DNA of 64,000 bases. It comes from Euglena gracilis. Its lineage: Eukaryota; Euglenida; Euglenophyceae; Euglenales. This document shows, one piece after another, positions 24,361 to 35,164 of the stretch. Below the pieces are notes generated by a model. It ran no database searches. It saw nothing but the letters and a program-made list of their open reading frames with translations, and was not told the DNA's origin. The stretch's first letter is position 1, and the number at the start of each line of letters is the position of its first letter. The stretch lies in NCBI GenBank assembly GCA_039621445.1, contig CP154954.1, forward strand, positions 32,016,012-32,080,011, given 5' to 3'. The position numbers were made by a program, and so were the translations under genes.

Positions 24361-24560
24361 AGACAACAGGGAATGCACTTTTCTTGTTGGGTCACAAAAT
24401 TATGGTAGCTTTTGTGAAAATGCGCAATTTCCATTCTGGAAGCAGGGTGCGCACTTAGGCGGCCGGATTCGCACTTAAACGTTTTTTTTGAAATTTGCGC
24501 AACTACGCAAATCCACAATTTTTACGAAACCCCTGGGACCCTGCACCCTGCCCGCCGAAA
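24361..24560 (+). repeat. Dispersed repeat (GCGGCCGGATTCGCACTTAA family)
   Basis: The first half matches 13955-14065. The second half (GGCGGCCGGATTCG, then TTTTTACGAAACCCCTGGGACCCTG) matches 54030-54115. GAATCCGGCCGC also occurs inverted near 56805. It borders the 3' end of the LINE fragment. Confidence 0.65.
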
Positions 24561-24589
24561 AAAAAAATTGTAAACGCGAATGTAACTCG

Positions 24590-25199
24590 TTAGGTTTGAA
24601 CAATTCGAACCCCTTCTAATACAAATGATATGTACAAATGATATGCATCGAGCCAGCAGGATGGCCAGCACTGCTGCGTCAGCAGACGCGCGACGGCCTG
24701 CGGCCAAGGAGGTGGCAGCGACCTCCACACCGCGATGGGGACCCCGGCCAGACCCGGCGCAGCACCTTCCCGCATCAAACGCAGGGCCGCAGACACCTGT
24801 GTTGCAGTCCAGGGTGAGGAGGGCCATGTGGCGACAGGTTGTAGGTACCAAAGCCGAGCCGATGAACGCCCTCCAGCGCTCCTCTTCATCTAGCCCCGCA
24901 TGTTTCCGCAGCATCTGGTCGACCCAGAAGGCGCGCACAGCCCCATCCACAGCCGCCGCGGTGAGGCACTGCTGCCCCAAGGCGTCCAGGACAGGGCACG
25001 AGCCCCACGGCACCCGCAGCCAGCGTTGGATGACACCCAGGTCCTCCTTCCACAAGCGGGGCAGCGCAGCCTTGAACCGCTTGCAACGCTCCGCCCGATG
25101 ACATCGTAGGAGGGCTTGCAGGTCTGGGAGTCGGGCAGAGATGGCGTTCTGCACTGCCGCTGCCAGCACAGCCACCGGCACTTCCCGCGGCAGGGACAC
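24590..25199 (-). pseudogene. LINE-like retrotransposon fragment
   Basis: Non-LTR retrotransposons encode an endonuclease and a reverse transcriptase. Two overlapping minus-strand frames join here. The first (25199 down to about 24835) contains a stretch ending RAFWVDQMLRKHAGLDEEER, typical of the region between endonuclease and RT. The second (24889-24590) contains WTATQVSAALRLMREG followed by AAPGLAGVPIAVW, which corresponds to the conserved start of LINE RT (usually GKAPGPDGIP). The frame shifts between them and everything after this motif, including the FADD catalytic box, is missing. It is therefore a truncated, dead copy. GC content is clearly higher than in its surroundings. The assignment rests on motif similarity alone. 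Confidence 0.6.
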
Positions 25200-25230
25200 C
25201 CACGGCGCTCCGGGTCATCGAGCAGAGCCA

Positions 25231-25533
25231 TCCAGTGGTGGCTGCTTCCCTATTCCAATAACCTAATAATATGCCTAAATTGAATAAAGTGTCATTGACC
25301 ACTTTCACTAGTTCTTTGTGCTGAATCCCACGGCTGGCCCCCTTTGCACTCCATGAAAGCGCACCCCAGCACGTACCAATTTCCTCCTCGCCCAATTGTG
25401 CTTGCACATCAATGTATTTGCGAAGGAACCCCCTTGCACACCTTTGTGTTTGGAAGAAGCCACCAAAGATGATACTTTTCACCTGCACTTCTACCCCGCA
25501 AAAAAGTACACCACATATTGTCAGATCCTTCAC
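25231..25533 (-). other. Coding-like stretch 5' of the LINE fragment
   Basis: An open minus-strand frame of about 100 codons has mixed amino acid composition and no low-complexity bias. It ends in the LINE-like region in another frame. It could be an upstream part of the same retroelement or chance. I recognise no domain. Confidence 0.25.
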
Positions 25534-25539
25534 AAATAC

Positions 25540-25910
25540 AAAACGCTCCCTTGGGAAAATCCTGAAATTACCTGCAAGCAGTCATTGCTTTCGCACATTT
25601 CGCCTCACTCACCTATCCTCAAAATTTACGTGTAAAATGCACAACTCACCAACATTCAATATTTGCTTCTCTTGACTGTTTGATGTTTCGGTGAATGCAA
25701 TGTAGTTTCCTATTCAGATTGTTCAGTGGTATCCTTCTTCTGTTGTAGTGATCTGTTCAAAAATTATTTTGTTGAGTTGGGTTTGGGATTTTGTTGGGTT
25801 GCGGAAACGGAAAACGGCTTCTTTGCATTCTCCTGTTTTATTTTCACAGGGTTCCTTCCATCATCTCCAAACGACGCAGTACTTTCAACCAGACCTCTTC
25901 CAGAAACCTC
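25540..25910. other. Unassigned AT-rich sequence
   Basis: No repeat or gene recognised. An open plus-strand frame (25726-26247) runs through the TA microsatellite and is not considered a gene. Confidence 0.5.
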
Positions 25911-25922
25911 AAAAAAAAAAAA

Positions 25923-25960
<38 letters not shown>

Positions 25961-25981
25961 GTATATATATATGTATATATA

Positions 25982-26024
<43 letters not shown>

Positions 26025-26025
26025 G
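25910..26025 (+). repeat. TA microsatellite after an A run
   Basis: An A12 run followed by about 100 bp of TATA with occasional TG or CA substitutions. Ile-Tyr frames through it are artefacts. Confidence 0.95.
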
Positions 26026-26029
26026 GAAA

Positions 26030-26590
26030 ATGATTGTGGCACTACAAACAGCTTTAAAAAAATCAACAAAAACGCTGCCTTTGGAATGTGTTATCCCCTT
26101 CGTGGTCCGGAAATTGTGTATCACGTGGAGGTCTTCCGAAAATGCCCAGTGACAATGAGTTGTCATAAACACTGTCTCTATATTTTTATTGGCAAGCAAT
26201 TTATGATTTTTTGGGGAAAAAAGAAGATTTGTTCGGGGAAATACTGAAAAGAAACATGATCGAAAACCGTATGGCAAAAACTTGATAAATATGCTTCTTT
26301 TTTAAAGACATTTTTTGTTTTAGAATGACGTAACATGAGACAGCAAGCAGAAACCCATCAAAAAAAATCCGCCACCTCTCCCAAGGCACTGGAATGCTAC
26401 AGCAAATTCACCGTTGAAATAGGGCAATAGGGTGGTTCAATGGTGCGCTTTACATGACACTGTTCTTCACAACAAACGCTGGGTGGTGTCCCAGAAAGGC
26501 GTCCTTGGCAAATACATTTCGTGCCTTGGACAAGGGGGGGATAAAACAGGGTCACCAGGGACCAAACCCTGCCGGAGGGGGGACCATGGG
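26030..26590. other. Unassigned sequence
   Basis: AT-rich to about 26480, then CTTGGACAAGGGGGGG (26526) and GGGTCACCAGGGACC palindromes. The latter resemble fragments of G-run elements. No gene. Confidence 0.45.
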
Positions 26591-26593
26591 GAA

Positions 26594-26682
26594 GCGTTGG
26601 TTGAGTGGTAGATTCTCATAATTCCCAATATTTTAGCCCCCGGGGGGACCCGCCCCGCAGGGATCCGGGGTGGTCGAATAAG
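26594..26682 (+). pseudogene. tRNA-Gly-like 5' half, possible SINE head
   Basis: GCGTTGGTTGAGTGGTAGA followed by TTCTCA resembles the acceptor strand, D-arm and internal A-box of eukaryotic tRNA-Gly, with small gaps. GGTCGAATA about 75 bases on resembles a decayed B-box (GGTTCGAATC). The anticodon arm and the 3' acceptor strand cannot be folded from what follows, so it is not an intact tRNA. A tRNA-derived short element or pseudogene is the likeliest reading. Confidence 0.35.
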
Positions 26683-26689
26683 CCGCCCG

Positions 26690-27720
26690 CAGTGATTCCC
26701 CACAGCGTTTTGTTCATGAGGGACATCACTACCTACCCGCTTTCCCTTGAACCTGATGGGGAAAGGGAGACAGAGAATGTTTTATGAGTTGAATTTTACG
26801 AGTCTGCGAGTTGAATACCCAAATGATGAGCCAGTGGTTCCTTGTTCAAAGTTAGCGGCGAGCCCAGTTTTCGCGCACTTTGTCCCATGGCCAGGCAGCC
26901 ACTGCCCCCCCCGTGGCATTAGTGCCTGCCTGCCCAGGCACTCTGGGGCACCCTTCCCCCCCCTCAGATTGGTCAAATTAAGCCTGGCCAGCCCTCTTTG
27001 CGGAGCCCAGCTGAGATTTTTTTTCTTCAAAAGAGGATCAAGGCTGCGTTTTTCAAGGGCGTTTGGTGTTGTCACAGTAATTGGAATGCGGACTACTGGT
27101 ATTTTTTAAAGGTTGGAACCCCGGGAGGGGGGGACAGGGGAGGGGATAGGGTGGGTGGGTTCGCCAGACCCCCTCAGAGGTGTGAGGCCCTCTGTTATTT
27201 TTTGCATGAAGCGCAGGAAATTTTCTTTTGGAACCCCAAGATTGACCCCCAAGAGTGGTTCTCAGTTAGTTAGCCCCCAAAAGTAGTTCTCGGGTTTGCT
27301 CCCCCCGGACCCCCTCCCCAATTGGATGGGTGCAGAGGGGAGAGCTAACCAGCCCAAACTTCTACCATAGCTCCATCCCTACAAACCCCCTGGGGTCCTT
27401 AAAGAGGTATACAACCGCCAGCATGTATTGTTGATATATTTTTTGCGTGCTGGCCCCTTCTTGGTTTTGGCCAACTTTGGAAGCAAGCCGACTCTTGGTT
27501 TGCTCAAGGTCCCAATCCCATCTACCTTTTCAAACAACTGGTGGCCAGCTTTTATACATGGAAACAGATAGACAGCAGGGGAGGGAAATGCACGTTGCAT
27601 CCATTCTTTTGCATAATACTCAAATATTTTGAAAATTTGATTTTTTTTGCAGAATGAAACATTTGCGGAAAGCTTCTTTTTTGCAATTGTTGCATATTTT
27701 GTCACACATTTTTGGGGGGC
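26690..27720. other. Unassigned sequence with G/C-run blocks
   Basis: G-run and C-run blocks at 27120-27175 and 27300-27320. No coding region, inverted terminal repeat or RNA gene could be supported. Confidence 0.45.
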
Positions 27721-27727
27721 AATTGTA

Positions 27728-28730
27728 CCTTTCCCCCCTTTGTCTTTGACACGGCTGGTCCATAACCCCCCCCCCGTGCAAGCACCTATGGTCATCCAGG
27801 ATCCCAAACCCAGTCACGCCCAATCACGCCCAGTCACGCCCAGTCACGCCCAGTCACGCCCAGTCACGCTAAGAGAAATCCCAGTCATCCAAGCTTCAAA
27901 CAGACATGATGCCTAGAATTTTGCAAAGCAACAAAATAAGTGAGGGTCTCTCGGGTCTGCAACTCAGTCATGCAGTTTGATGGGAAAGAGATGGCGGTCA
28001 ATGAAAAATGTTGTGGTGACAGTGTGGGAGGACCTTCAACAATATCAGTAAATCCTTCATTTTGGGCTCAAAGAACCCAATCAGCAACAGTACGCATGGA
28101 TGTAGTAAGCAGCAACAGTACCCCCCCCCCGTGCAAGCACCTATGGTCATCCAGGATCCCAAACCCAGTCACGCCCAGTCACGCCCAGTCACGCCCAGTC
28201 ACGCTAAGAGAAATCCCAGTCATCCAAGCTTCAAGCAGACATGATGCCTAGAATTTTGCAAAACAACAAAATAAGTGAGGGTCTCTCGGGTCTGCAACTC
28301 AGTCATGCAGTTTGATGGAAAAGAGATGGCGGTCAATGAAAAATGTTGTGGTGACAGTGTGGGAGGACCTTCAACAATATCAGTAAATCCTTCATTTTGG
28401 GCCCAAAGAACCCAATCAGCAACAGTACGCATGGATGCATGGCGTTTAGACATGGCTGAAGAAACAGGAAATTTATTCAAGCACATCTAATCAACCAGTC
28501 ACGCCCAGTCACGTCAAGTCACCGCACCTTTCAGGGTCCTCGAACCCAGTCACGCCCAGTCACGCCCAGTCATATCATAGGTGCTTGCCCCCGTGTCAAC
28601 CGCATTTTCCCGTACCCAAATTCCATTTTTTTATGGTACAGTACATATGGCACGGTGTGTCCATGACACCCCCCCCCCCGTCAACTGCACCTTCCCGATA
28701 TATTTTGGCGTGTCAAGGACAAGGGGAAGG
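27728..28730. mobile_element. TTGACACG foldback element split by a nested insertion
   Basis: The left end CCTTTCCCCCCTTTGTC continuing TTTGACACG, and the right end CGTGTCAAGGACAAGGGGAAGG, are inverted repeats of the type seen at 21075-21251. TA precedes the left end, and the right end is followed by TG, probably a mutated TA. Its interior is interrupted at CCCCCGTG by the element at 27779-28587. Removing that insert joins C-run GTG to TCAACCGCATTTTCC, a normal interior for this family. Confidence 0.7.
27779..28587. mobile_element. CAAGCACC-family element with CCCAGTCACG arrays
   Basis: The ends are CAAGCACCTATGGT (27779) and ATCATAGGTGCTTG (28574-28587). The 8-mer CCCCCGTG flanks both sides (27771-27778 and 28588-28595), a clear target duplication. 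Arrays of the 10-mer CCCAGTCACG lie at 27809-27870, 28164-28204 and 28494-28572, all in the same orientation. The left part is internally duplicated: about 27766-28100 recurs at 28121-28440 with only a few differences, including a second CAAGCACCTATGGTC end at 28134. The non-array interior has short frames on both strands but no recognisable product. Confidence 0.85.
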
Positions 28731-28734
28731 TGCA

Positions 28735-29640
28735 GGCAAACAGCTCTACTCCCAGACAACTGGAAGTTGCAAAATTCAAAGTTTTTGACCAATTCTACAC
28801 AGAAACTGAAACAGTGAAAATCATTGCATACTGAAATATGAGTTCAAGCAAGCTGGGCAAACCAACCAATGTCATTTTGCAAGTTTGCACCACTCTTTCT
28901 TTTGGTGTGCATTTTTTGTGCAGTTTTTGCGCATTTTTTGATCTGTTTTTTGGCATTTTCGAATACTTGTTAAAGACACTGTTTTGTTTATGCTTTTATG
29001 CGTCCTGTTACAGAAAAATCTGAATAATTGTCTGATTGTCCAAAAACATGCACCGTATTGCACACCAAATGCATTAATGTTGCAAAGTGATTTTTTTCTG
29101 AAGGAGATGAAAAAATTATGTCCTCTCCAACATAAAAGTGCATCTGCGTATTTGCATATTTTGAGGTCCCGTCCGTGGTCGGGGGCAGGGGACCTGCTCC
29201 ATTATGTGGGTGGCGCGCTCGTCCCTCGCGTTCATTCTGTGATGCCCCGCGCGTGGTATGTCCCTCACATGCCCAACTCCCACAGCATGGTTTGAAGCAC
29301 TCTTGTCAACTGACAGCACAACTGGTGTGGTTTGTTCATGAATTGTGCAGGATTCAGTGGTTGTGGTAGATTATTATGGGGCACATACATCTCTTTACAA
29401 TTTGGCAAATCCCCCCAGAGGGCTGCAGCCAGGCCCCGGTTTTGGCCCAGCCCAGACGCAGCGGCACCCCCTCCCTGGGGGTGCTGCTAGCCCTGCTACC
29501 CCTCCCCAAAAATAACACCACTCAAAATAAAATTCCCCAAATCCCCCAAAATCCCCCAAAAAGCCCACCTTGGGCCAAAAAAAATACAAATTCAGGCCCC
29601 CCAAAAAGGTCCCCCTGAAGCGCTGGGACGGATGAAATTT
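28735..29640. other. Unassigned AT-rich to mixed sequence
   Basis: TTTTTTGTGCAGTTTTTGCGCATTTTTTG near 28912 has T tracts spaced by about 11 bases. C-run blocks are seen at 29410-29600. No gene. Confidence 0.45.
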
Positions 29641-29744
29641 TCCCTGAAAAATTACCAAAAACCCAAATTTCAGACACAAAATGATAAAGTTTTGAAGATT
29701 TGAGTATTTTGAAGTGCAGATAAACATGCTAAATGTTCATTCAT

Positions 29745-30065
29745 AGCAATTTACACATGGCGCAACGCGCCGGAGAAAAATTTAGTGTTTTTGGGAACCT
29801 GAAGGATGTGTTTTCGTGTTTTTTTTTCGGGTTTTGGTCGGTCAAATAAATATCCAAAAATAAGACCCCCTTGGAGGTTTCCAGCAACAGACCCAAAAAT
29901 AAAAATAAACCCAGGTCTTATTTGGGGGGGGGTAGCAATCCCGTTTTTGCTGGGTCCAGCCCAAGAATTTTTGGCGCAAAGCGCCAAATTTTTTTGGGGA
30001 AAAATGTTCAAAAATGGCCAAAATTGGTGTTTTTGAGCGTTTTGGAGGTTTCATCGGGGGGGGGG
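29745..30065. repeat. G-run repeat with GGCGCAAAGCGCC hairpin
   Basis: Carries AATTTTTGGCGCAAAGCGCC (about 29965) followed by A/T-rich arms and a G run at 30057-30067. The hairpin module is shared with six other elements in the window. Borders not resolved. Confidence 0.45.
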
Positions 30066-30069
30066 GGTC

Positions 30070-30665
30070 GAATGCTCATTAACTGTGTTTTGCAGGTCAT
30101 GTTTGGACAATTGTCCGATTTCGGCCCAACCTGGTCCATCTCACATCCAGCCAGGGTCCAGCCCCCTCCCGGGGGGGGGGGGGCTAGGCTAGACCGCCCA
30201 ACTTTCCAGCCCCCTTCCAGCAACCCCCCTCCAGGGTCCGTAACGAGATGCATGGCAAAGCAGCCTCAAACAACTGTCCTTGGCCTACATCCGTGGACGT
30301 TTTGGTCTGGAGCAGCCTGGCTGTGCGGAAAATTTGTTGAAAAACAAGTTTTGGGGGTTGGTGCCCCGAAGCTTTGGCTCTAAACTGTAATGGTAAAATT
30401 GCACCCCAACCATCAGTAGGGCTCCGGGTCAAATTGGAACCTAACCAGAGCAGCCCAGTAGCCCCCCCCACCCCCGTCGATCAGGGCCGCCCAGCTCAAA
30501 TTTGGTGTCGAAAGGTCGATTTTTTTTTACACACAATTTGCAGTTCTTTGGGAATTTTTTGCAGTGCCTATTTTCTGTGCCCCCCCCCCCGGCCACCTCT
30601 ATGGCGAGGTCACACGACCCTCCACCCAGACACTGAAAATCCGGGCGGAAATGGAAAATTCGATG
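30070..30665. other. Unassigned sequence with C/G-run palindromes
   Basis: CCCCCTCCC joined to a G run (30160-30183) and a C run at 30581-30590. No gene or complete element. Confidence 0.45.
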
Positions 30666-30669
30666 AAAG

Positions 30670-31104
30670 ATGAAACAGCAGGTGGGAGTTTTACTGCAAC
30701 AGCAGTGCAGCGAACTTCGAATGGAACAGCAGGAGCGGAAAAAATTGCAACAAAATCAGCAAGCTAAATCTGCCGAATCTGCAGTGGATCTGACAAAAGA
30801 AACGAGAGAAAAACCAACCAGAAAACCAGAAATTGTGCAGTTTGATCTCTTTGGTTACAACGATTTACCTGTGATTGAGGAAAATCCGGTTGAAATTGAA
30901 GGATATGAATACAGCAAACCTGGGACACACGCTGCACATGTCAGACAGGTCAGTCAGTGCACGTCCTGTAGGGACAGTGCCTGCAGGTGCAGGGCTGGTA
31001 CCACCAACTGCAGTAATCATGCATCAAATGATGAAAACTATTGTAGCTCCAAATTTTCTGGACAGCCAAAAGAATGGACTCAAAAGAGGGGTGGAGGTGG
31101 GTGA
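30670..31104 (+). CDS. Coding-like fragment, unknown protein, possibly gag-like
   Basis: An open frame of 144 codons has non-repetitive, balanced composition. The first 45 residues are Gln/Glu/Arg-rich (LLQQQCSELRMEQQERKKLQ) and would form a coiled coil. An acidic segment (DLFGYNDLPVIEENPVEIEG) follows, then a Cys-rich stretch (CTSCRDSACRC). From about 30940 the alternative +2 frame also looks protein-like (PPTAVIMHQMMKTIVAPNFL), so a frameshift is possible. Coiled-coil plus Cys-rich order recalls gag-type or transposon accessory proteins, but I see no diagnostic knuckle. No start context or partner gene supports a host gene. Confidence 0.3.
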   Translation: MKQQVGVLLQQQCSELRMEQQERKKLQQNQQAKSAESAVDLTKETREKPTRKPEIVQFDLFGYNDLPVIEENPVEIEGYEYSKPGTHAAHVRQVSQCTSCRDSACRCRAGTTNCSNHASNDENYCSSKFSGQPKEWTQKRGGGG

Positions 31105-31149
31105 GGACACCCTAACCCCAAAATCTGACAAGCCGGAAGGACTGTACTG

Positions 31150-31640
31150 AGCCAAACTTTTTGTGAATTCAATCTCCTTGGGAAGGAAAGCGTGCCTCAT
31201 ACACTTCTGAGAGAGGAATCCTTGCTGTGCACACTCACTGACCTGAATGCTAAACATTTGCAGCTGGATATTCCCAAACGATGTGGTGATTCATGTTGTG
31301 CATCGGGAGGGGATATGAGGTTGTGATTTCTGCGTGATTGGGCTTTGTTGCATATACCCCCTTGCAGACAGAAAGACAGGAGGTATTCCTCTCATGCGTT
31401 TTTATTTGGGTAGCAAACAAATATGTATACTCCAAAACTTAGACCTTTCTGCTCCCTCCATCGGGTGTCTGTTATGCGGATTACTTCTAGGACAACAGAG
31501 CACAGCATCATTGTAGCAGCACTGGCAGTATAGGCCTGGGCTGAGGCCACGCGCGTTAGGTGGGCCGGGGTTGCTGCGGGGGTGGTATGGGGCGGCCAGA
31601 AATGCAGTGGTTGGGCGACGTCCAGGCAACAGCATCGATG
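31150..31640. other. Unassigned sequence
   Basis: No repeat, RNA or protein recognised. Confidence 0.45.
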
Positions 31641-31997
31641 CGGACTAACATAAGACTTGTCGACGTTCGCAAATGCGCACACCAACCCTTACACAAAATA
31701 TACATGTGGTCGATGTGCGCAAATGCGCACATCGACCCCCTCACTTCATATGTGTCATCGCTAGACGCAACATTTTGATCGGTCTGATAGCAGCAGAATT
31801 CTGAAGTTTTTTTATGCCACAATCGTCGCCTAATTTACCATCACATCACGTTGTCCAAATGGTGGATAGTCGGCCCCCTTCAAACAGGTTTGCAACATCC
31901 ATCATTACAGGCAGCACGGACACACCAATACCCATCGACGCAACAGCCAGGGTGTACAACCCACCTGTTTTACAGACAACAACACCAATCTGTCGCC

Positions 31998-32085
31998 AGG
32001 GGGGGGGGGGGAATGCGCTGGGCGGCCCTCGGAAAAAATGCGCAAAAATGCGCAAAAAATGCGCAAAAAAATGCGCTGAGTTTGT
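31998..32085 (+). mobile_element. 5' part of AGGGG...ATGCGC element
   Basis: A plus a G run, then GAATGCGCT, GGCC, CTCGGAAAAAATGCGC and a series of AAAAATGCGC units match the left end of the complete element at 49532-49938. No C-run right end follows within a few hundred bases, so this copy is truncated. Confidence 0.65.
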
Positions 32086-32109
32086 ACATTCCTAAGGGAA
32101 AAAGGACTT

Positions 32110-32430
32110 AGAAAAATTTCCAATAATGAGCCCAAAATTAAACCAAAACCACCAAAAAACAACTGAAATGAAGGCATTTTTGGCCAAAAAAAAATGCATG
32201 AGGAAGGCGTCACTCTCTGTTCACCATAACCAACAATGTCAGCCATGGTGCCTCTTCCTTGTGACCAGGGGAGTGGGATTCGATGCGGGGTCTCTGAAAA
32301 CCCTAGTGTCCTCATCGTCATTGGATGAATACCCACACCTCATCACCCAAAGCTTGTTTCCTAACCTGTATTGTGAGGTGTAAACCTCATACATTGCTGT
32401 TTCACCAGGCACAGTCGGCGCTACAAGGAA
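32110..32430. other. Unassigned sequence
   Basis: AGGACTTAGAAAAATTTCC at 32104 recurs at 48957, a hint of a shared ancestral repeat. Otherwise nothing recognised. Confidence 0.4.
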
Positions 32431-32509
32431 TTCACAAAAAATGTCGATTTGCGCAAAATGCGCACATCGACAAAGAAAATACCCTTTAAGTGCGAGATGC
32501 GCCGCCTAA

Positions 32510-32735
32510 GCCCCTACATAAACCGCCGTCTGAACAACCAAACCTTGGTTCATAACCGGAAGACGCCGGGGATGATTTTTGGTCGCAAAACCTCCCGAAA
32601 CCGATTTTCATTTGACCGCCCATCATCAAAAGTGCCAGTTTTGACAAATTTTGCCGTAATTTGCCAATTTGGGCGGTTTGGGGGTCATTTTGGGGGGTTG
32701 GATTTTCACCAACAATTCTTTGATTTAAAACCAGG
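32510..32735 (-). repeat. Diverged copy of the GTTATAAGTGG element
   Basis: The reverse strand matches the core of 19470-19869. Blocks such as ATTGTTGGTGAAAATCC, AATGACCCC and CAAATTGGCAAA occur in the same order. The terminal repeats are reduced to ACATAAACCGCC at one side. Confidence 0.6.
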
Positions 32736-32739
32736 TTGT

Positions 32740-33785
32740 GTGCAGTGCTGAGCTCTTCACCTGCCTGAAGGCCCAGCCTGGCAGCCCGGCGGCCCCGCCC
32801 AACCCAGCCCGGCCGGCCCGGCACGGGTGCGCAGCTGGCCCTGGCGGTTTATACGAGGCGATGGATGGGCCCCAGGGCTTCGGTTTATGTCCCCAGTGAT
32901 TTGCTTTCATTCCCCATCATGTTGTATGTATTTTGAAATTTTCGATTTTTTTTGACTCCGATAGGGCCCAAAAAAAGCACCAACTCAAAACAAGCCAAAA
33001 AAAAACACACAGTAGCATACCTAAATTGGCCCGGGGCAATCAAAATGCCTATAGATATGGTTCATTGTTGAGCAATTGTAAAAACAATTGTTTGGACCAC
33101 AAAACCGAGCCGGAACATGCGCCAGGTGTGTTGGCGGCCAGAACGGCGAATGGGGGGCCATACATGCTCTCCCGCGACTCACTTGGTCTGATGTATGTTT
33201 TCTTTTAATGGTAGAGTCGAAGCTGGCGGGGTTGGTAAATCGTAAGTTTGGAACCTTTAGTTAAGGTCAAACGGAGGTGCTTCGGAAAGCCAGGATCCAG
33301 TCGCTTGTGGCTGAAAGAAAATTCCGGGAACGGGGCCGGGGTCATGGTGATAATCGATGGTTTGCATTACTACGCCCCCCCCCTTTTTGGTGGTAAGCTC
33401 CGCTCTTACTCTAAAGAGAGAAGAGCTCAGCGACAAAAAAATACCCCCCCCCGTTTATAGCCCCCCTTCAGCTGACCAAACCAGCCAGACCTTATAAATC
33501 CCGGGGTGTTTACAAGTGGAGAGTGGGTAGTTTTCGATAATTTCTTTCCAATACTGGAAAATTTCCTCAAAATACCAGAAGAAAGTTCAGCTCAAAGCCA
33601 TTTTCCCAAAGTGCAACGTCCTTCCCTCCCAAATGCAGGATTGACAATGCCCATTACTGGGGATAAATATTCTTGTTTACACCGCTCATTCTGTTTTTTA
33701 GGCATGTTGGAGTTTATTTCCTTCCTTCATTTCAATTCATTGGGCGTCGTGGCTGTGAGCAATCCGGATCGACCTTTTTCTGGTT
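32740..33785. other. Unassigned sequence with element scraps
   Basis: A GC-rich CCCGGC patch lies at 32755-32830. Scraps of TTTATA...GACCAAACCAGCC (33450-33510) resemble the TTATAAGT element family. No gene. Confidence 0.4.
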
Positions 33786-34339
33786 CAAACACTTATTTGT
33801 TTGTTGATGGTCGGTGTGAGCAAATGCGCACATCGACCATCAAAAAAATAAATAAGTGGTCGATGTGCGCAAATGCGCACATCAACCACCAGCACAAAAT
33901 GCGCGTGTGGTTGGTATCTGTGAATGGTGTGGTTGGTATCTGTGAAAATCTGTGAATGGTTGATGTGCGCATTTGCGCAAACCGACCACTTAAAATTTGT
34001 AAAATATACTCCACGTTTTTTTATAATACCACATGAAACACAAGACACACCTTTTCTTGGTTTCAGAAGTAAAGTTTGTCCAAGGATTTTGAATGGGTAC
34101 TGCTTGCAATGTGTGCCAAAGAACGGTGGCTTATAAATGTACCTTTGTTTTAACTCCGTATTACGCAGTGCTCTTCGTCCAGAACAGTTGATATGCGCAC
34201 TTGCGCACACCGACCATTGCGGATGCAATACTTTTGAAGCCATTGTGTGGTGACGAAATTCTGGTTTATATTATGCAAAACACACAGTAGAACACACTAA
34301 ATGACGGGAGAAAATTTGTTCTCTCCAAGGGCAAGTTTT

Positions 34340-34860
34340 TGCATGTCTTATCTCTAACCGGCACAACCGATCGTTTTTGCGTCATCAGTTTGGGAGTTGC
34401 GCGGGAGGAGTTGATGACGTGTAACCCCCCCCCCCAAGATTGCTGTACACTTTTCTGAAAAAAACAACGACTTACAGAATTTCAAAATTACGTGTGTGTA
34501 ATCCTCCTGTTTCCCCAACCGGGAGTCATTATTCTGCTTTTGCCACACTGATGCCTCGTTTTTTTCCTCAGAAAACATGCAACGCACCAGTTTTTGTGCA
34601 CAATATCAGGGTGCCCAGTCCCAGTTCTTTCACGCAACCCAACCAGGTGTAACCATTAAATATCTCTCTCCCTCCAAAACAATGAGTTTTGTGGCCACAT
34701 TTAAGACGCTCCGATTTTCCATTGTTTCCATGGACCAGCAGCATGCCCGCCTCCCCAGTCTGCCGTCCCGGTTGTGGGGGACAACAACGCCATCTCGGTG
34801 GCTGCTGCTGAACCGGGGGGTTAATGACGGCCTTGTGAAAGCTTAAATGCAACCCCCTAT
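34340..34860 (-). repeat. Dispersed repeat, copy 1 (possible old coding sequence)
   Basis: Blocks here (TTGATGACGTG, AAAACATGCAACGCACCAGTTTTTG, TTTCACGCAACC, and CTGTTG/GGGG-type blocks) recur in the same order at 54955-55400, though the sequences are strongly diverged. On the minus strand both copies share a stretch reading KTGALHVF followed by about 60 residues with partial similarity. This could be an ancient transposon protein. No domain is recognisable. Both copies lie beside TGCGCA palindromes. Confidence 0.5.
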
Positions 34861-35029
34861 CATCACCTGATGTGACCGTTGCAGCAAAACACAAACCAGG
34901 GGGCAAGTTGTGGGTGTTTTCGATGGCCACCCCATGCCCAATGGCGCCGCTGCACGTGTGCCGGCGACGTGCCAGCGGCAGGCCACCTACCAGAGGTCTA
35001 CGGTCTCTAGATGGACCTGGGCCTGTCAC

Positions 35030-35154
35030 CAGGGTTCGATATAAGGACAGGTGGGGGGGGTGGTCCGGACCCCCCCTGCGGGCCAGGAGGGGGGGGGGGG
35101 GGGGGGGACACCCCCCCACCTAAACCATGTACGCCCTCCTTATATCAAACCCTG
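35030..35154. mobile_element. hAT-type miniature element, 125 bp
   Basis: The ends CAGGGTTCGATATAAGG and CCTTATATCAAACCCTG are near-perfect inverted repeats, and the 8-mer CCTGTCAC flanks both (35022-35029 and 35155-35162). CAGGG ends with 8-bp target duplications are characteristic of hAT elements. The interior is GGTCCGGACC, a long G run, and ACACCCCCCCACCTAAACC. It has no coding capacity. Confidence 0.85.
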
Positions 35155-35164
35155 CCTGTCACTT

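Noticed and set aside
24625-25101. Plus-strand frame of 158 codons over the LINE fragment
   Set aside because: It is antisense to minus-strand frames that carry a recognisable LINE RT start motif.
27809-28572. CRISPR-like array of short repeats (CCCAGTCACG)
   Set aside because: Units are adjacent 10-mers without spacers, in a eukaryotic transposon with clear ends.
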